Assembly: GCF_041410465.1 (NCBI RefSeq)
Contig: NZ_CP166961.1
Location: forward strand, 3,286,001 to 3,350,000
Length of the DNA stretch: 64,000 nt
Direction: 5' to 3'
Source: Thalassotalea sp. 273M-4
Lineage (GTDB): Bacteria > Pseudomonadota > Gammaproteobacteria > Enterobacterales > Alteromonadaceae
Part shown: positions 52,954 through 61,093 of the stretch, piece by piece
Position numbering within the stretch: position 1 is the first letter of the stretch
Layout of the letters: the number at the start of each line of letters is the position of its first letter
Notes under the pieces: generated by a model
The model's input: the letters and a program-made list of their open reading frames with translations, nothing else
Told to the model about the DNA's origin: nothing
Databases searched by the model: none
Made by a program: the position numbers and the translations under genes

Positions 52954-53664
52954 CTACTTTTTATATAAAATATTAATTATTAATTTTAATAATGTAAGCC
53001 TTGAGCGCAAAGCTTTATGAGTTGGTATATATTGAGTATTTCTTCCTGTTTCAGACACAACATTCTCATGTCTGCGATATTTAATTAATTTCTCATTAAT
53101 GAAATTGACTTTGAAGCCTTTTATCTCAGCAACTAACCCTAACCAGACATCATGCATTGGAGCATTTAAAAAACCTTTATGCGCTGCTTCAAAAACCTCT
53201 TTTTTAAATGCCATGCAACAACCAATGTAACCATTTTTGAAAAAATTTTTTAAAAGCCCCTTACCTGATTTTCTAAATTCAAAATAGCTCTCACCAGTAA
53301 CGTTTAGTTTCATATCTGTTACTCTGCAATCATGACAAACTAAGTCATAGTTCTTTAAACTTTCTGAAATTAGACTAACTTTATTTTCTTCCCAATAATC
53401 ATCTTGATCAGAAAGAAATATAAAATCCCCTTTAGCTTCTGTTAAACCTTTATAAAAATTAGCTACGACCCCTAAATTATTTTCATTCTGAATAAACTTA
53501 ATTCTCTCATCATTCAGGGATCGAACTAATTTAGCAGTGTTATCCTGTGAACAGTCGTCAACAATAATTAACTCATCCCTAGAGCCAATTTGCTCCAAAA
53601 TCGAGCTCAATTGCATCTTAATGTATTTTTCGCCATTATATGTTGCCATCACAACACTAATCAT
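52954..53664 (-). CDS. Glycosyltransferase family 2
   Basis: 236 aa GT-A enzyme. VVMATYNGEKYIKMQLSSIL at the N-terminus, IIVDDCSQDNT (nucleotide binding), FLSDQDDYWEENK (DxD), and NGYIGCCMAFKKE then HDVWLGLVAE. The small size and QDDYW motif are common in WcaA/RfbG-like enzymes that add rhamnose or hexoses. It lies 8 bp upstream of the oxygenase gene. Confidence 0.88.
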   Translation of the reverse strand: MISVVMATYNGEKYIKMQLSSILEQIGSRDELIIVDDCSQDNTAKLVRSLNDERIKFIQNENNLGVVANFYKGLTEAKGDFIFLSDQDDYWEENKVSLISESLKNYDLVCHDCRVTDMKLNVTGESYFEFRKSGKGLLKNFFKNGYIGCCMAFKKEVFEAAHKGFLNAPMHDVWLGLVAEIKGFKVNFINEKLIKYRRHENVVSETGRNTQYIPTHKALRSRLTLLKLIINILYKK

Positions 53665-53732
53665 ATTTAAATCTCTCTAGCCTGTTATTTATCACAATAG
53701 TCTATAATTTTAAATTCAAAGTCCGGTTTAAA

Positions 53733-54542
53733 TTAGTTACTCTGCTCGTTATATTTACCAAACTTTCCAGAGAGACCATGGCATAAACCCTTTAAAATAA
53801 AATAGATACTCTTAAATTCAAGTTTTAAAAGAGCTTTAACAATTCTCTTTATATTTTCATTAATTAAATAACTTTTAAGTCTTGGAAAACGCTTAAAAAG
53901 CATAAAACTATTCCTACAAAAATAATAATTTCTAATCGGAGGGTGCTTTACAAATGGTATCCCGAAAAAAGTATCTTGCGTACCTAAGGAATGATTCAGA
54001 TAAGTTTCTTTATTGATCTTTATTGTCTTATGATTTATTAAGAGTTTGTGACAAAAATCTGTATCCACCAAATCGATAAAGAGCTCGGAGCTGAAACCTC
54101 CTACCTCATAAAAATCAGATATATTGATAATATTTCCAGAAGTCATCACAAAACCATTTACTAATTCTGAAACTTCTTTCTTATTAGTAATTAATTTATA
54201 AGAGGGTGCCATCAATGCTACATTGGGGTTAGATATAAATGCTTTAATATACTCATCTATTGATGTTTCAAACCGACTATCTTGATCCATTGTTAATACA
54301 GCAGTAGCACCTAGAACCTTAGCCTTTTCAATTCCTATATTAAGCCCTTTAGCAATACCAAGATTACCGTTTTGTTTTAAATATATAGCGCCAAGCTCAT
54401 TTAGTCTTTTTACCAAGTTAACATTGTATTCACTTTCACTATTATCGACAAAAATAGCAATATCAACATTTCGAATATACGTATCAAAGTTCGGAAGCAT
54501 TTGCTCACTTGGATGATATAGTATAGTTACTGAAGCAATCAT
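53733..54542 (-). CDS. Glycosyltransferase family 2 (rhamnosyltransferase-like, RfbF type)
   Basis: 269 aa. N-terminal ASVTILYHPSEQML, FVDNSES, NGNLGIAKGLNIGIEKA, then TMDQDSRF (DxD) and NGFVMTSGNIINISDFYEVG. This pattern is characteristic of RfbF-like rhamnosyltransferases. Its ATG overlaps the wzy stop by 4 bp. Probably one of the rhamnosyl additions in locus 2. Confidence 0.88.
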   Translation of the reverse strand: MIASVTILYHPSEQMLPNFDTYIRNVDIAIFVDNSESEYNVNLVKRLNELGAIYLKQNGNLGIAKGLNIGIEKAKVLGATAVLTMDQDSRFETSIDEYIKAFISNPNVALMAPSYKLITNKKEVSELVNGFVMTSGNIINISDFYEVGGFSSELFIDLVDTDFCHKLLINHKTIKINKETYLNHSLGTQDTFFGIPFVKHPPIRNYYFCRNSFMLFKRFPRLKSYLINENIKRIVKALLKLEFKSIYFILKGLCHGLSGKFGKYNEQSN

Positions 54543-55747
54543 TTAATTTTCACCCTACGAAGAAAAAACCAAGTAATTATGAAATAGTATGTATACATAA
54601 TTCCTGGAAATGTAATAAAATTTGGACCAAAGCCTAAAATAACGGCAGATACTAAAGCAGAATAAGTGAATATTTGAAAGTTAGAATCATTTCGAAATAC
54701 TGTTTTTATATATAAGCTTTGTAAAATAAAACCTAATACAAAAAAGACTAAAAAAGCAAATGGCCCCAAATCAATCCAGAACGCGCCAAAACTTGTAACC
54801 CACACAAACTTTGGATTTAAGTTGATCTTCTTCACACTTTGAAACTGTGATTGCCATTGTTTGGTTAAGTCATCAGGAAAATTCAAATAATCTCTCAAAG
54901 ATTTAAAAGGTTCACTATTTTTTATAATAGGAGGATAGAGCAATGCTCTTAAGGAATAATAACCAGTGCCACTACTTTCATATTTTAGAGAGGTATCAAT
55001 AACTGCTGCAAATCTATTATATGAACCTAATGTATAACCTATAAGTTTATTTTCCTCAGTATAACCATCATCCCTTAAGTCACTAATTAAATTGAAAACA
55101 GCTAAAGCAAAAACAGCTAAAAAAGCATATTTTACAAACAACCTAAGTTCTACAGCTCGAGAGTTTTTCCAAAAATAGATTATTGCTATGTTTAGCACTA
55201 GAAAAAATAAATTTGTTCTTTGCATTAACAAAAAAGAAATAACTATATATATTGATATGTAAAACCATGGCGAAATGAAAATGACTTTACTTTTTTTTAT
55301 TTCAACACTTTGATTAAGATATAGATAAACAATAAAAGGGTGGCACAAAAATAGAAGAGATGGGGCTCTTGATTCTTCTATAAATAAATCTCTACTACTT
55401 AATATCGTTGTAATTGAAAAAGAGTTTACAATAGTAAAAATATCTATAAGTACAAAAAGTAGTAAAGAAATTATAATTGCATTGAATAGAATTGTTAAAT
55501 TTTTCTTAGAACCTCTTCTGTGATTTCCATTTTTTCCATTTTTTCCATTTTTTTTCAATAATAAAGAATATGATTTACACCCTAAATAATAAGATATAAA
55601 AAACATTGTTAAAATAAATAAATATTCAATATTAAAAAGGGCTAGATTATCTTCCCCTACCCAAAAATTCAATAATGAATTTGGCAAAAAGAATAATACC
55701 AGTCCCAGGGTATAAGGGATAAAAATTACTATCAGAGGGTTAAGCAT
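54539..55747 (-). CDS. wzy: Wzy-type polysaccharide polymerase, locus 2
   Basis: 402 aa with ten or more hydrophobic segments, consistent with an O-antigen/capsule polymerase (oligosaccharide repeat unit polymerase type). A periplasmic loop occurs around residues 240-310. A cytoplasmic loop near residues 63-80 contains a (Lys-Asn-Gly)x3 repeat (KKNGKNGKNGNHRRGSKK), encoded by a 9-bp in-frame DNA repeat at about 55520-55557. It overlaps the downstream GT2 gene by 4 bp and directly abuts the sulfotransferase stop. The call rests on topology and context. Confidence 0.75.
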   Translation of the reverse strand: MLNPLIVIFIPYTLGLVLFFLPNSLLNFWVGEDNLALFNIEYLFILTMFFISYYLGCKSYSLLLKKNGKNGKNGNHRRGSKKNLTILFNAIIISLLLFVLIDIFTIVNSFSITTILSSRDLFIEESRAPSLLFLCHPFIVYLYLNQSVEIKKSKVIFISPWFYISIYIVISFLLMQRTNLFFLVLNIAIIYFWKNSRAVELRLFVKYAFLAVFALAVFNLISDLRDDGYTEENKLIGYTLGSYNRFAAVIDTSLKYESSGTGYYSLRALLYPPIIKNSEPFKSLRDYLNFPDDLTKQWQSQFQSVKKINLNPKFVWVTSFGAFWIDLGPFAFLVFFVLGFILQSLYIKTVFRNDSNFQIFTYSALVSAVILGFGPNFITFPGIMYTYYFIITWFFLRRVKIK

Positions 55748-56617
55748 TTAGTACCACTTACTAACTAAATGCTTTGTTAATTCGCACCCCTGAAGGTCTT
55801 CTCTATATAAATTTACCAAACAATCATCTTTTACAAAAACGTCTTGAGTAGTACTTTTTTTTGATTTTACGTTTGTAACTTCATACCAATATCCAACTTT
55901 CTCTCGAGTTTTTTTAGGTAAAGTATGCCATAACCACTTAGCGAACCTAAACTTCTTAAAATAATCAGCTCTCGGTAATATAGTTTCCGTACCACCTTTA
56001 TGGTATTTACGCCCTAAATTTTTAGGATTAAAATCTGTGTCTACATTTATATGTTTACATATGTTTTCAAATACTTGCTCAGGTTTATCTCTTAGCTCAG
56101 AGTAATCTATGACCAATATATTTTTCTTTTCAAAATATTTTAAATATTCATTTAATATTGTTCCGTATAATCCCCACCGAAAAACATTTTCTACTTCATG
56201 TAGCTGTTCTGATTTATCGGCCCTATTGGGTAGTGTAGAATCAATTTTAGAAGTTAATATTTTCTTTATATTATCGAAGTTATCATGAACGTAACCTCTT
56301 CTTACATTCATATTATGATGTGATAATGCTCTATCAATTGGCTCTCTGAGTATAGCAATAAGCTTTATATTTTCATTATGTGCTTTCATAATTTTGGGAA
56401 CACCTGAATAGCACATATATTGGGGTGACACACTACCAACTGCATTTCTTTTTTCTTCATAAAAATCATGAAAAAACCTATCAAAAACAGTGTTTTCCTC
56501 TAAAAAATAGCTAGCCTCTTTGTTTACTGGTAAGGATATCTCTGGGTGTTCTTTTAGGTATCGATAAATAGCCGTAGTTCCGGACTTTTGAGCACCTATT
56601 ATTGCAAAATCAATCAT
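55748..56617 (-). CDS. PAPS-dependent carbohydrate sulfotransferase
   Basis: 289 aa. The 5'-phosphosulfate loop is IIGAQKSGTTAIYRYL (Lys11, residues 6-21). The 3'-phosphate-binding motif is LREPIDRALSHHNM (Arg91, Ser99), and RRGY follows. These are the two diagnostic PAPS contacts of the P-loop sulfotransferase fold (heparan N/O-sulfotransferase-like). It would sulfate a sugar of locus 2 using PAPS from CysDNC, leaving pAp. It is inside the locus 2 operon, directly upstream of wzy with no gap. Confidence 0.92.
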   Translation of the reverse strand: MIDFAIIGAQKSGTTAIYRYLKEHPEISLPVNKEASYFLEENTVFDRFFHDFYEEKRNAVGSVSPQYMCYSGVPKIMKAHNENIKLIAILREPIDRALSHHNMNVRRGYVHDNFDNIKKILTSKIDSTLPNRADKSEQLHEVENVFRWGLYGTILNEYLKYFEKKNILVIDYSELRDKPEQVFENICKHINVDTDFNPKNLGRKYHKGGTETILPRADYFKKFRFAKWLWHTLPKKTREKVGYWYEVTNVKSKKSTTQDVFVKDDCLVNLYREDLQGCELTKHLVSKWY

Positions 56618-56734
56618 ATTAATTATCGCCTATTATTAATATTCCTATTTGATCAAGTTGTTAAATATAAAAACTTAAACGTCTTTAATATAACAACTAT
56701 AATCTCTGTTTTAATCTCAAGAATAACCAAGCCC

Positions 56735-58966
56735 TTAAGGGGTGGTATACTCGTAGTTTAAATAACCATAATTTACTGAATGGCTCTTCTCAACAGCATT
56801 GAAAATTAAACCTCTAATATTTATTCCATTTAATTCAAAGCGATTTGCAGCGTAGGCTATTTCTTTTAAGTGTGATTGCTTATATCTTGCTAGCAAAAAG
56901 CTAGTTCCTGCATATTTACCAATAATTGCAGCATCTGTTACAGCTAAAATAGGTGGGGTATCAATTAATACAATATCATAATCTTTTGAAACTTGTTGGA
57001 TCAGTTCATTTAGATACTTACCCATTAAGATTTCTGAAGGATTTGTTGGAACTGCGCCGCGAGTAATCAAATCTAGATTGTTAGTCTCAGTTGATTTTAT
57101 AACGTCGTTCGCTGTCTTGGTTCCTAGTAACACATCAGAAAGACCGTTCTCTGCTTTTGCTTTAAATGCTTTTTGAATGTAGCCTTTTCGCATATCGGCA
57201 TCGATAAGTAATACCTTTTGTCCAGCTTGCGCAAGCACTATTGCTAAGTTTGAAGAAATAAACGACTTACCAACATCAGGGCTCGCACCGGTTATCATTA
57301 CCACATTATTTTTAGCTTCGAGCATAGCAAAGTGAAGACTTGTACGAAGACTTCGAAGAGCTTCTAAAGCTGAATCTGTAGGGTTTTCGTGGGCAAGTAA
57401 AAACTCTTTTGGCTGTTTTTTTCGACTAACTTTTTGTTGTAGTTTTAATTTTGATTTTTGTTTTAGATTAAACTCTTGTTGTGTTTCACTAACAGGTATT
57501 GTTGCGTAAACATTTAAGCCAATATCTTCAAACTCTTGCGGGTTAGTGACACCTCGGTTAAATGCAGATTTTATTAGCACATAAGCTACACTAAGCATTC
57601 CCCCAAATAATGTAGCAACAATAACAATTAATGGTTTTTTCGGTTTTTCCGCTTTAGGAAATACATCGGCACTATCTAAAATACGAACATTACCAACGGT
57701 ACTGGCTTTTACGATAGCAAGCTCTTGTGATTTATTTTGAAGCGCTAAATAGATTTCTTGGTTAACCTCAAAGTCACGCATTAAGCGAAGTAACTTTTGT
57801 TGAGTTTCTGGAAGGTTACCTGTTTTTTGGGTAATGCGATCCCGCTCTTTAATTAAGTCTGTTTGTTGGCGCTTAAACGAAATATAATTTGGGTGTTCTT
57901 CGGTAAAACGACGAGAGATATCAGCTTCAGCAATCGCCATTTCGTTTATTTTAGCTTCGATATCAACTAGGTTTTCTAGAAGGGTTTTCGTTTCTAGCGT
58001 TAAGTCTACTGAATCGCGCTCTAAACGGTATTTGTTTAAAGCGTCTTCTGATGCGATTAAATCGCTTTTAACTTGTGGAATTTGCTCTTTTAAAAAGCTT
58101 AGGCTATTTTCGGCCTCTGCTGCTAGGCGTTGTACGTTTTGCAAAAAATACGTTTTGCTAATGGAATCTAAAGTTTCTGCAATTAACTTTTTATCTTCAC
58201 CTAGTAAGTTTAAAGATATAATGCCCGTTTGTTTACCTTGCTCATTTACAGAAAGATCTTCTTGCAAATCCATTATAGCTTGCAGGCGAGGGAGCTTAGT
58301 TAAAGTAAATTCTGTGCCTTCATTTGCCTTTAAGTCGGAGATTTTTAAGGTTATTTCGTACAAGTTGTTATCTGAGGTTTGCCCTACACGACCTTTTAAA
58401 AGTTCTTCACCTTCAAACCATAGTGAGTATTGATTATCGGATTCAGCAACTAGGGTTAACTCTTGAGAAAGTAGGTCATCGCTAACACTGAACTTGCTAA
58501 TAAGGAGCTCTTCACCACCCCAGGCATAGCTTGAGCCCCAAAAAGGTTCAGCGACATCTAAGCCCTTATGACGACGAGCAACAAACTCACCAATTAATGG
58601 AAAAAAATTAGGTTTTACGACGTTAGTAAGTTGAAGTTCATCAACTGTTTGGCCAATAACATAACGAGATTTAATAATTTGAATTTCGGTATCGGATGAA
58701 CTTTCGCTTGAAAACATTTCGGTCATGTCGTCAAGACCAGGAATACCTGGTGCACTGTCTTCTACTTGAATAACCGCATTGGCTTTATAAACAGGCGTTG
58801 CGGTAATGGCATAAAACACACCCAAGAAGGTAAAAAGTACTGTTGTTAAAATGATGACCCATTTAGAATCGAGTAGGGTACCCAAAAGTTTACCTAAATC
58901 GATTTCATCATTATTTGAGTTATCACTTACTCGGTATTTATCTGTTTTTAACGCTTGTTCAGACAT
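56735..58966 (-). CDS. wzc: Tyrosine autokinase / chain-length regulator Wzc, locus 2
   Basis: 743 aa PCP-2a protein. Wzz domain with first membrane segment (about 36-56, WVIILTTVLFTFLGVFYAI), periplasmic coiled coils, a Pro-rich second transmembrane region (FPKAEKPKKPLIV), then a cytoplasmic BY-kinase. The kinase shows Walker A GASPDVGKSFISSN, Walker A' LLIDADMRKG, Walker B VLIDTPPIL, and a C-terminal Tyr cluster (VNYGYLNYEYTTP) for autophosphorylation. I choose the ATG at 58966 (AGGAAA 9 nt upstream) over 58990, which lacks a ribosome site. The 21-copy 8-bp array lies 31-197 bp upstream of this start. Works with Wza and Wzb. Confidence 0.93.
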   Translation of the reverse strand: MSEQALKTDKYRVSDNSNNDEIDLGKLLGTLLDSKWVIILTTVLFTFLGVFYAITATPVYKANAVIQVEDSAPGIPGLDDMTEMFSSESSSDTEIQIIKSRYVIGQTVDELQLTNVVKPNFFPLIGEFVARRHKGLDVAEPFWGSSYAWGGEELLISKFSVSDDLLSQELTLVAESDNQYSLWFEGEELLKGRVGQTSDNNLYEITLKISDLKANEGTEFTLTKLPRLQAIMDLQEDLSVNEQGKQTGIISLNLLGEDKKLIAETLDSISKTYFLQNVQRLAAEAENSLSFLKEQIPQVKSDLIASEDALNKYRLERDSVDLTLETKTLLENLVDIEAKINEMAIAEADISRRFTEEHPNYISFKRQQTDLIKERDRITQKTGNLPETQQKLLRLMRDFEVNQEIYLALQNKSQELAIVKASTVGNVRILDSADVFPKAEKPKKPLIVIVATLFGGMLSVAYVLIKSAFNRGVTNPQEFEDIGLNVYATIPVSETQQEFNLKQKSKLKLQQKVSRKKQPKEFLLAHENPTDSALEALRSLRTSLHFAMLEAKNNVVMITGASPDVGKSFISSNLAIVLAQAGQKVLLIDADMRKGYIQKAFKAKAENGLSDVLLGTKTANDVIKSTETNNLDLITRGAVPTNPSEILMGKYLNELIQQVSKDYDIVLIDTPPILAVTDAAIIGKYAGTSFLLARYKQSHLKEIAYAANRFELNGINIRGLIFNAVEKSHSVNYGYLNYEYTTP

Positions 58967-58996
58967 GGTGAAATGTTTCCTGATTCTCATCTTTTA

Positions 58997-59163
58997 GCTG
59001 CAAGGCTGCAAGGCTGCAAGGCTGCAAGGCTGCAAGGCTGCAAGGCTGCAAGGCTGCAAGGCTGCAAGGCTGCAAGGCTGCAAGGCTGCAAGGCTGCAAG
59101 GCTGCAAGGCTGCAAGGCTGCAAGGCTGCAAGGCTGCAAGGCTGCAAGGCTGCAAGGCTGCAA
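58997..59163. repeat. 8-bp tandem array, (GCTGCAAG)x20 plus 7/8 of a further unit
   Basis: 167 bp of uninterrupted perfect 8-bp repeats between wza and wzc, starting 31 bp upstream of the chosen wzc ATG. Cyclically aligned, the unit AGGCTGCA belongs to the same family as the arrays at 10501 and 33593. Because 8 is not a multiple of 3, all three frames through the array encode the same repeating octapeptide, so frames through it are not evidence of a gene. Confidence 0.97.
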
Positions 59164-59224
59164 ACGGCATTGTTAGTTTGCTTGATTTATTTGCAACCTG
59201 GTTTTTTATTTAAACTTCGTTGAG

Positions 59225-59250
59225 ATACTGAACCAAGTCCAGCATGACGG
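59225..59250. repeat. Degenerate REP-like palindrome
   Basis: GATACTGAACCAAGTCCAGC followed by ATGACGG resembles the palindromes near 40 kb (stem, ACCAAG-type loop, stem, GACGG) but with mismatches. It lies between wza and the 8-bp array. Confidence 0.6.
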
Positions 59251-59300
59251 TTTAAATTAACGCTGTACAAGTTCAGCACGAAGTTTTTTTAATTAAGTGC

Positions 59301-60431
59301 TTAGTTAGTAAAGTCGTCTTTAGCTCTGGCCATTTGGCCTAGGCTGGTGAACGTTGGAAGTAGCTGTGCAATCACACGGTTCCAACGAGCAACAGGGGCT
59401 GATGTTACATACACCACGTCCATTGGTTGTAGCTCGAATCTCGTGGTTAGCAATAACATCGCGCTGTTGCTTAAATCAATTTGATACACGTCTACTAACT
59501 TATTCGGTTCTTGGCTTGCTCTAAGCACAAAAATACCACTGGCATCGGCTGTTGTCTCACTCATGCCACCAGTATTGTTTAAGGCTTCGGCAAGAGTTAA
59601 ACCGGCACGGTCAATGCGCTGGGTTTCAGGCTTATTCACATCGCCCATAACAAACACTTTTAACGCATCGTTTCTTGGCACATGAATAATGTCGTTGTGT
59701 TTAATGAGGCGGTTTTGGCTCATATCGCCTTTTTGATAAAGCGCATATAAGTCTAATTGTTCTTCAACGCTGTTACCGTTATCGTCGATACTTGTTAGTA
59801 CCACTGAACGCCAGTCAGCCGTTTGCCCTAAACCACCAGACGCGTTTAGGGCATCTAGTAAGGTCATAGGCACATTGGTAATAGGCAGAACAGACGGTTG
59901 TTTTACTTCGCCAGTAACAAAGGTACGTTTTGAACGATAAGCGGCAACAGACACATCTATTTGCGGTTTTTCAATGTATTTGCTTAAGCGCTTGGCAATT
60001 AAGTCTCGCACTTCTTGTACGCTTTTATTGGCAACCTCAATTTTACCGACATATGGGTAGAAAATACTGCCATCAGCGTGCACTACGTTACCAGACTCAC
60101 CGGCTGAACGAAATTGACCGGCTGGAATGGTAAGCTCTGGGTGATCCCAAACGGTAATATTAAGTACATCGCCTTTACCAATGATGTAGTTGTAGGCATC
60201 GATTTGAGTGTTTAATGAAGGGTTGGCTTGCGCGCTAGGCTCTGCTGTTCGAAGCTGTTCGATAAGGTCTGGGGTTACAAACTTAGCATTAATTTGAGCG
60301 GTTAAATTGGCGTCGGTGTCAACAAACGTGTGTTCAACGTCGTCTATGTGCCCACCAGGAACAAGGGTACAGGCCGAAAGCCCGACCATAAGCAAAGATA
60401 CTGTTAAGGTTTTTAATTTTATCTGTTTCAT
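59301..60431 (-). CDS. wza: Outer-membrane polysaccharide export lipoprotein Wza, locus 2
   Basis: 376 aa, typical for Wza. Lipobox LSAC puts the lipidated Cys at 21. The Poly_export domain follows (IIGKGDVLNITVWDHPELTIPAG), then two SLBB domains (VTGEVKQPSVLPITN, VMGDVNKPETQRIDRAG). The C-terminal amphipathic helix that forms the outer-membrane pore of E. coli Wza is matched by VARWNRVIAQLLPTFTSLG. The leader has an imperfect hairpin (60449-60456 with 60462-60468) about 18 nt before the ATG and no clear Shine-Dalgarno. The gap to wzb is 164 bp. Confidence 0.94.
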   Translation of the reverse strand: MKQIKLKTLTVSLLMVGLSACTLVPGGHIDDVEHTFVDTDANLTAQINAKFVTPDLIEQLRTAEPSAQANPSLNTQIDAYNYIIGKGDVLNITVWDHPELTIPAGQFRSAGESGNVVHADGSIFYPYVGKIEVANKSVQEVRDLIAKRLSKYIEKPQIDVSVAAYRSKRTFVTGEVKQPSVLPITNVPMTLLDALNASGGLGQTADWRSVVLTSIDDNGNSVEEQLDLYALYQKGDMSQNRLIKHNDIIHVPRNDALKVFVMGDVNKPETQRIDRAGLTLAEALNNTGGMSETTADASGIFVLRASQEPNKLVDVYQIDLSNSAMLLLTTRFELQPMDVVYVTSAPVARWNRVIAQLLPTFTSLGQMARAKDDFTN

Positions 60432-60595
60432 AGTAATTAGCGCATAAGGGGTAGGTTATTTACCACCCTGTCCATACTGTATTTATGTGATTATTATTTT
60501 TAGTTTCGGGATTATTCTTGCTTGGGCTATTAAATGCAACTTAATGCACGCCTTTATTGTTTCTTATTTGTTTATTTGGCGTTTTTAAACCAATG

Positions 60596-61027
60596 CTAGC
60601 CTAACTTCTTCGCCCATAATTTGGCGTTATGTTCAATTTGTTTAAACACATGTTCAAACACTTCTTGGCTTTTACGATAAGGGTCCGACACTTCTTCGTC
60701 GTTATTCCACTTACCTAAGAGCATTACTTTACCCGACATCGACGGGTACAGTTTCATAATTGCCTGTTGATGTTTTTTTTCCATCACCAGCACTAAATCC
60801 GCATCGGCCAAAATTTGTTCATTAATTTGACGGGCTTTATGATTGTCGCTGTTATAACCATGTTGGTTTAAAAGTGCCGCTGCGCTCTCTTCAATGCCTT
60901 TATCGACCAATGCGCCAAGGCCTGCCGAGCTAATGGTTTTGGTTGGTATTTGGGTTTGTAAAATTCGCTCTGCACTAGGGCTTCGACAAATGTTACCAAT
61001 ACATACGGTTAAAATATTATTAAACAT
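60596..61027 (-). CDS. wzb: Low-molecular-weight protein tyrosine phosphatase Wzb
   Basis: 143 aa. The catalytic P-loop is CIGNICRS (C-x5-R, Cys9-Arg15), with the general acid Asp in the later DPYRKS motif. It dephosphorylates Wzc to allow capsule assembly cycling. I start at the ATG 61027, which gives the normal LMW-PTP N-terminus (MFNNILTVCIGN). A longer frame starting at 61168 would read through the ops-like element and is unlikely to be translated. First gene of locus 2, 28 bp after the JUMPstart/ops block. Confidence 0.93.
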   Translation of the reverse strand: MFNNILTVCIGNICRSPSAERILQTQIPTKTISSAGLGALVDKGIEESAAALLNQHGYNSDNHKARQINEQILADADLVLVMEKKHQQAIMKLYPSMSGKVMLLGKWNNDEEVSDPYRKSQEVFEHVFKQIEHNAKLWAKKLG

Positions 61028-61055
61028 AAAAAACCAAGTTACTTTTAAGGTGTTT

Positions 61056-61093
61056 AGGCACGCTTCCGCCCATTGGTTTGGCTCCAAAAGGCA
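61056..61093 (-). promoter_or_regulatory. JUMPstart/ops-like RfaH recruitment leader, locus 2
   Basis: On the minus strand GGCGGAAGCGTG (61059-61070) matches ops at 11 of 12 positions. It is preceded by a TTTGG/CCAAA hairpin (61077-61088). The block is 33/38 identical to the locus 1 leader (30322-30359). It lies only 28 bp before the wzb ATG, so the untranslated leader is much shorter than in locus 1. Confidence 0.85.

Noticed and set aside
58997..59163. Array considered as a CRISPR
   Set aside because: 8-bp units without spacers and no cas genes; a simple tandem repeat.
58959..59176. Repetitive open frames through the 8-bp array (octapeptide LQPCSLAA-type and ARLQGCKA-type repeats)
   Set aside because: An 8-bp unit leaves all frames open and encodes a trivial repeating peptide; the wzc-side frame starts only at TTG inside the repeat. 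No ribosome site. Low-complexity artefact.
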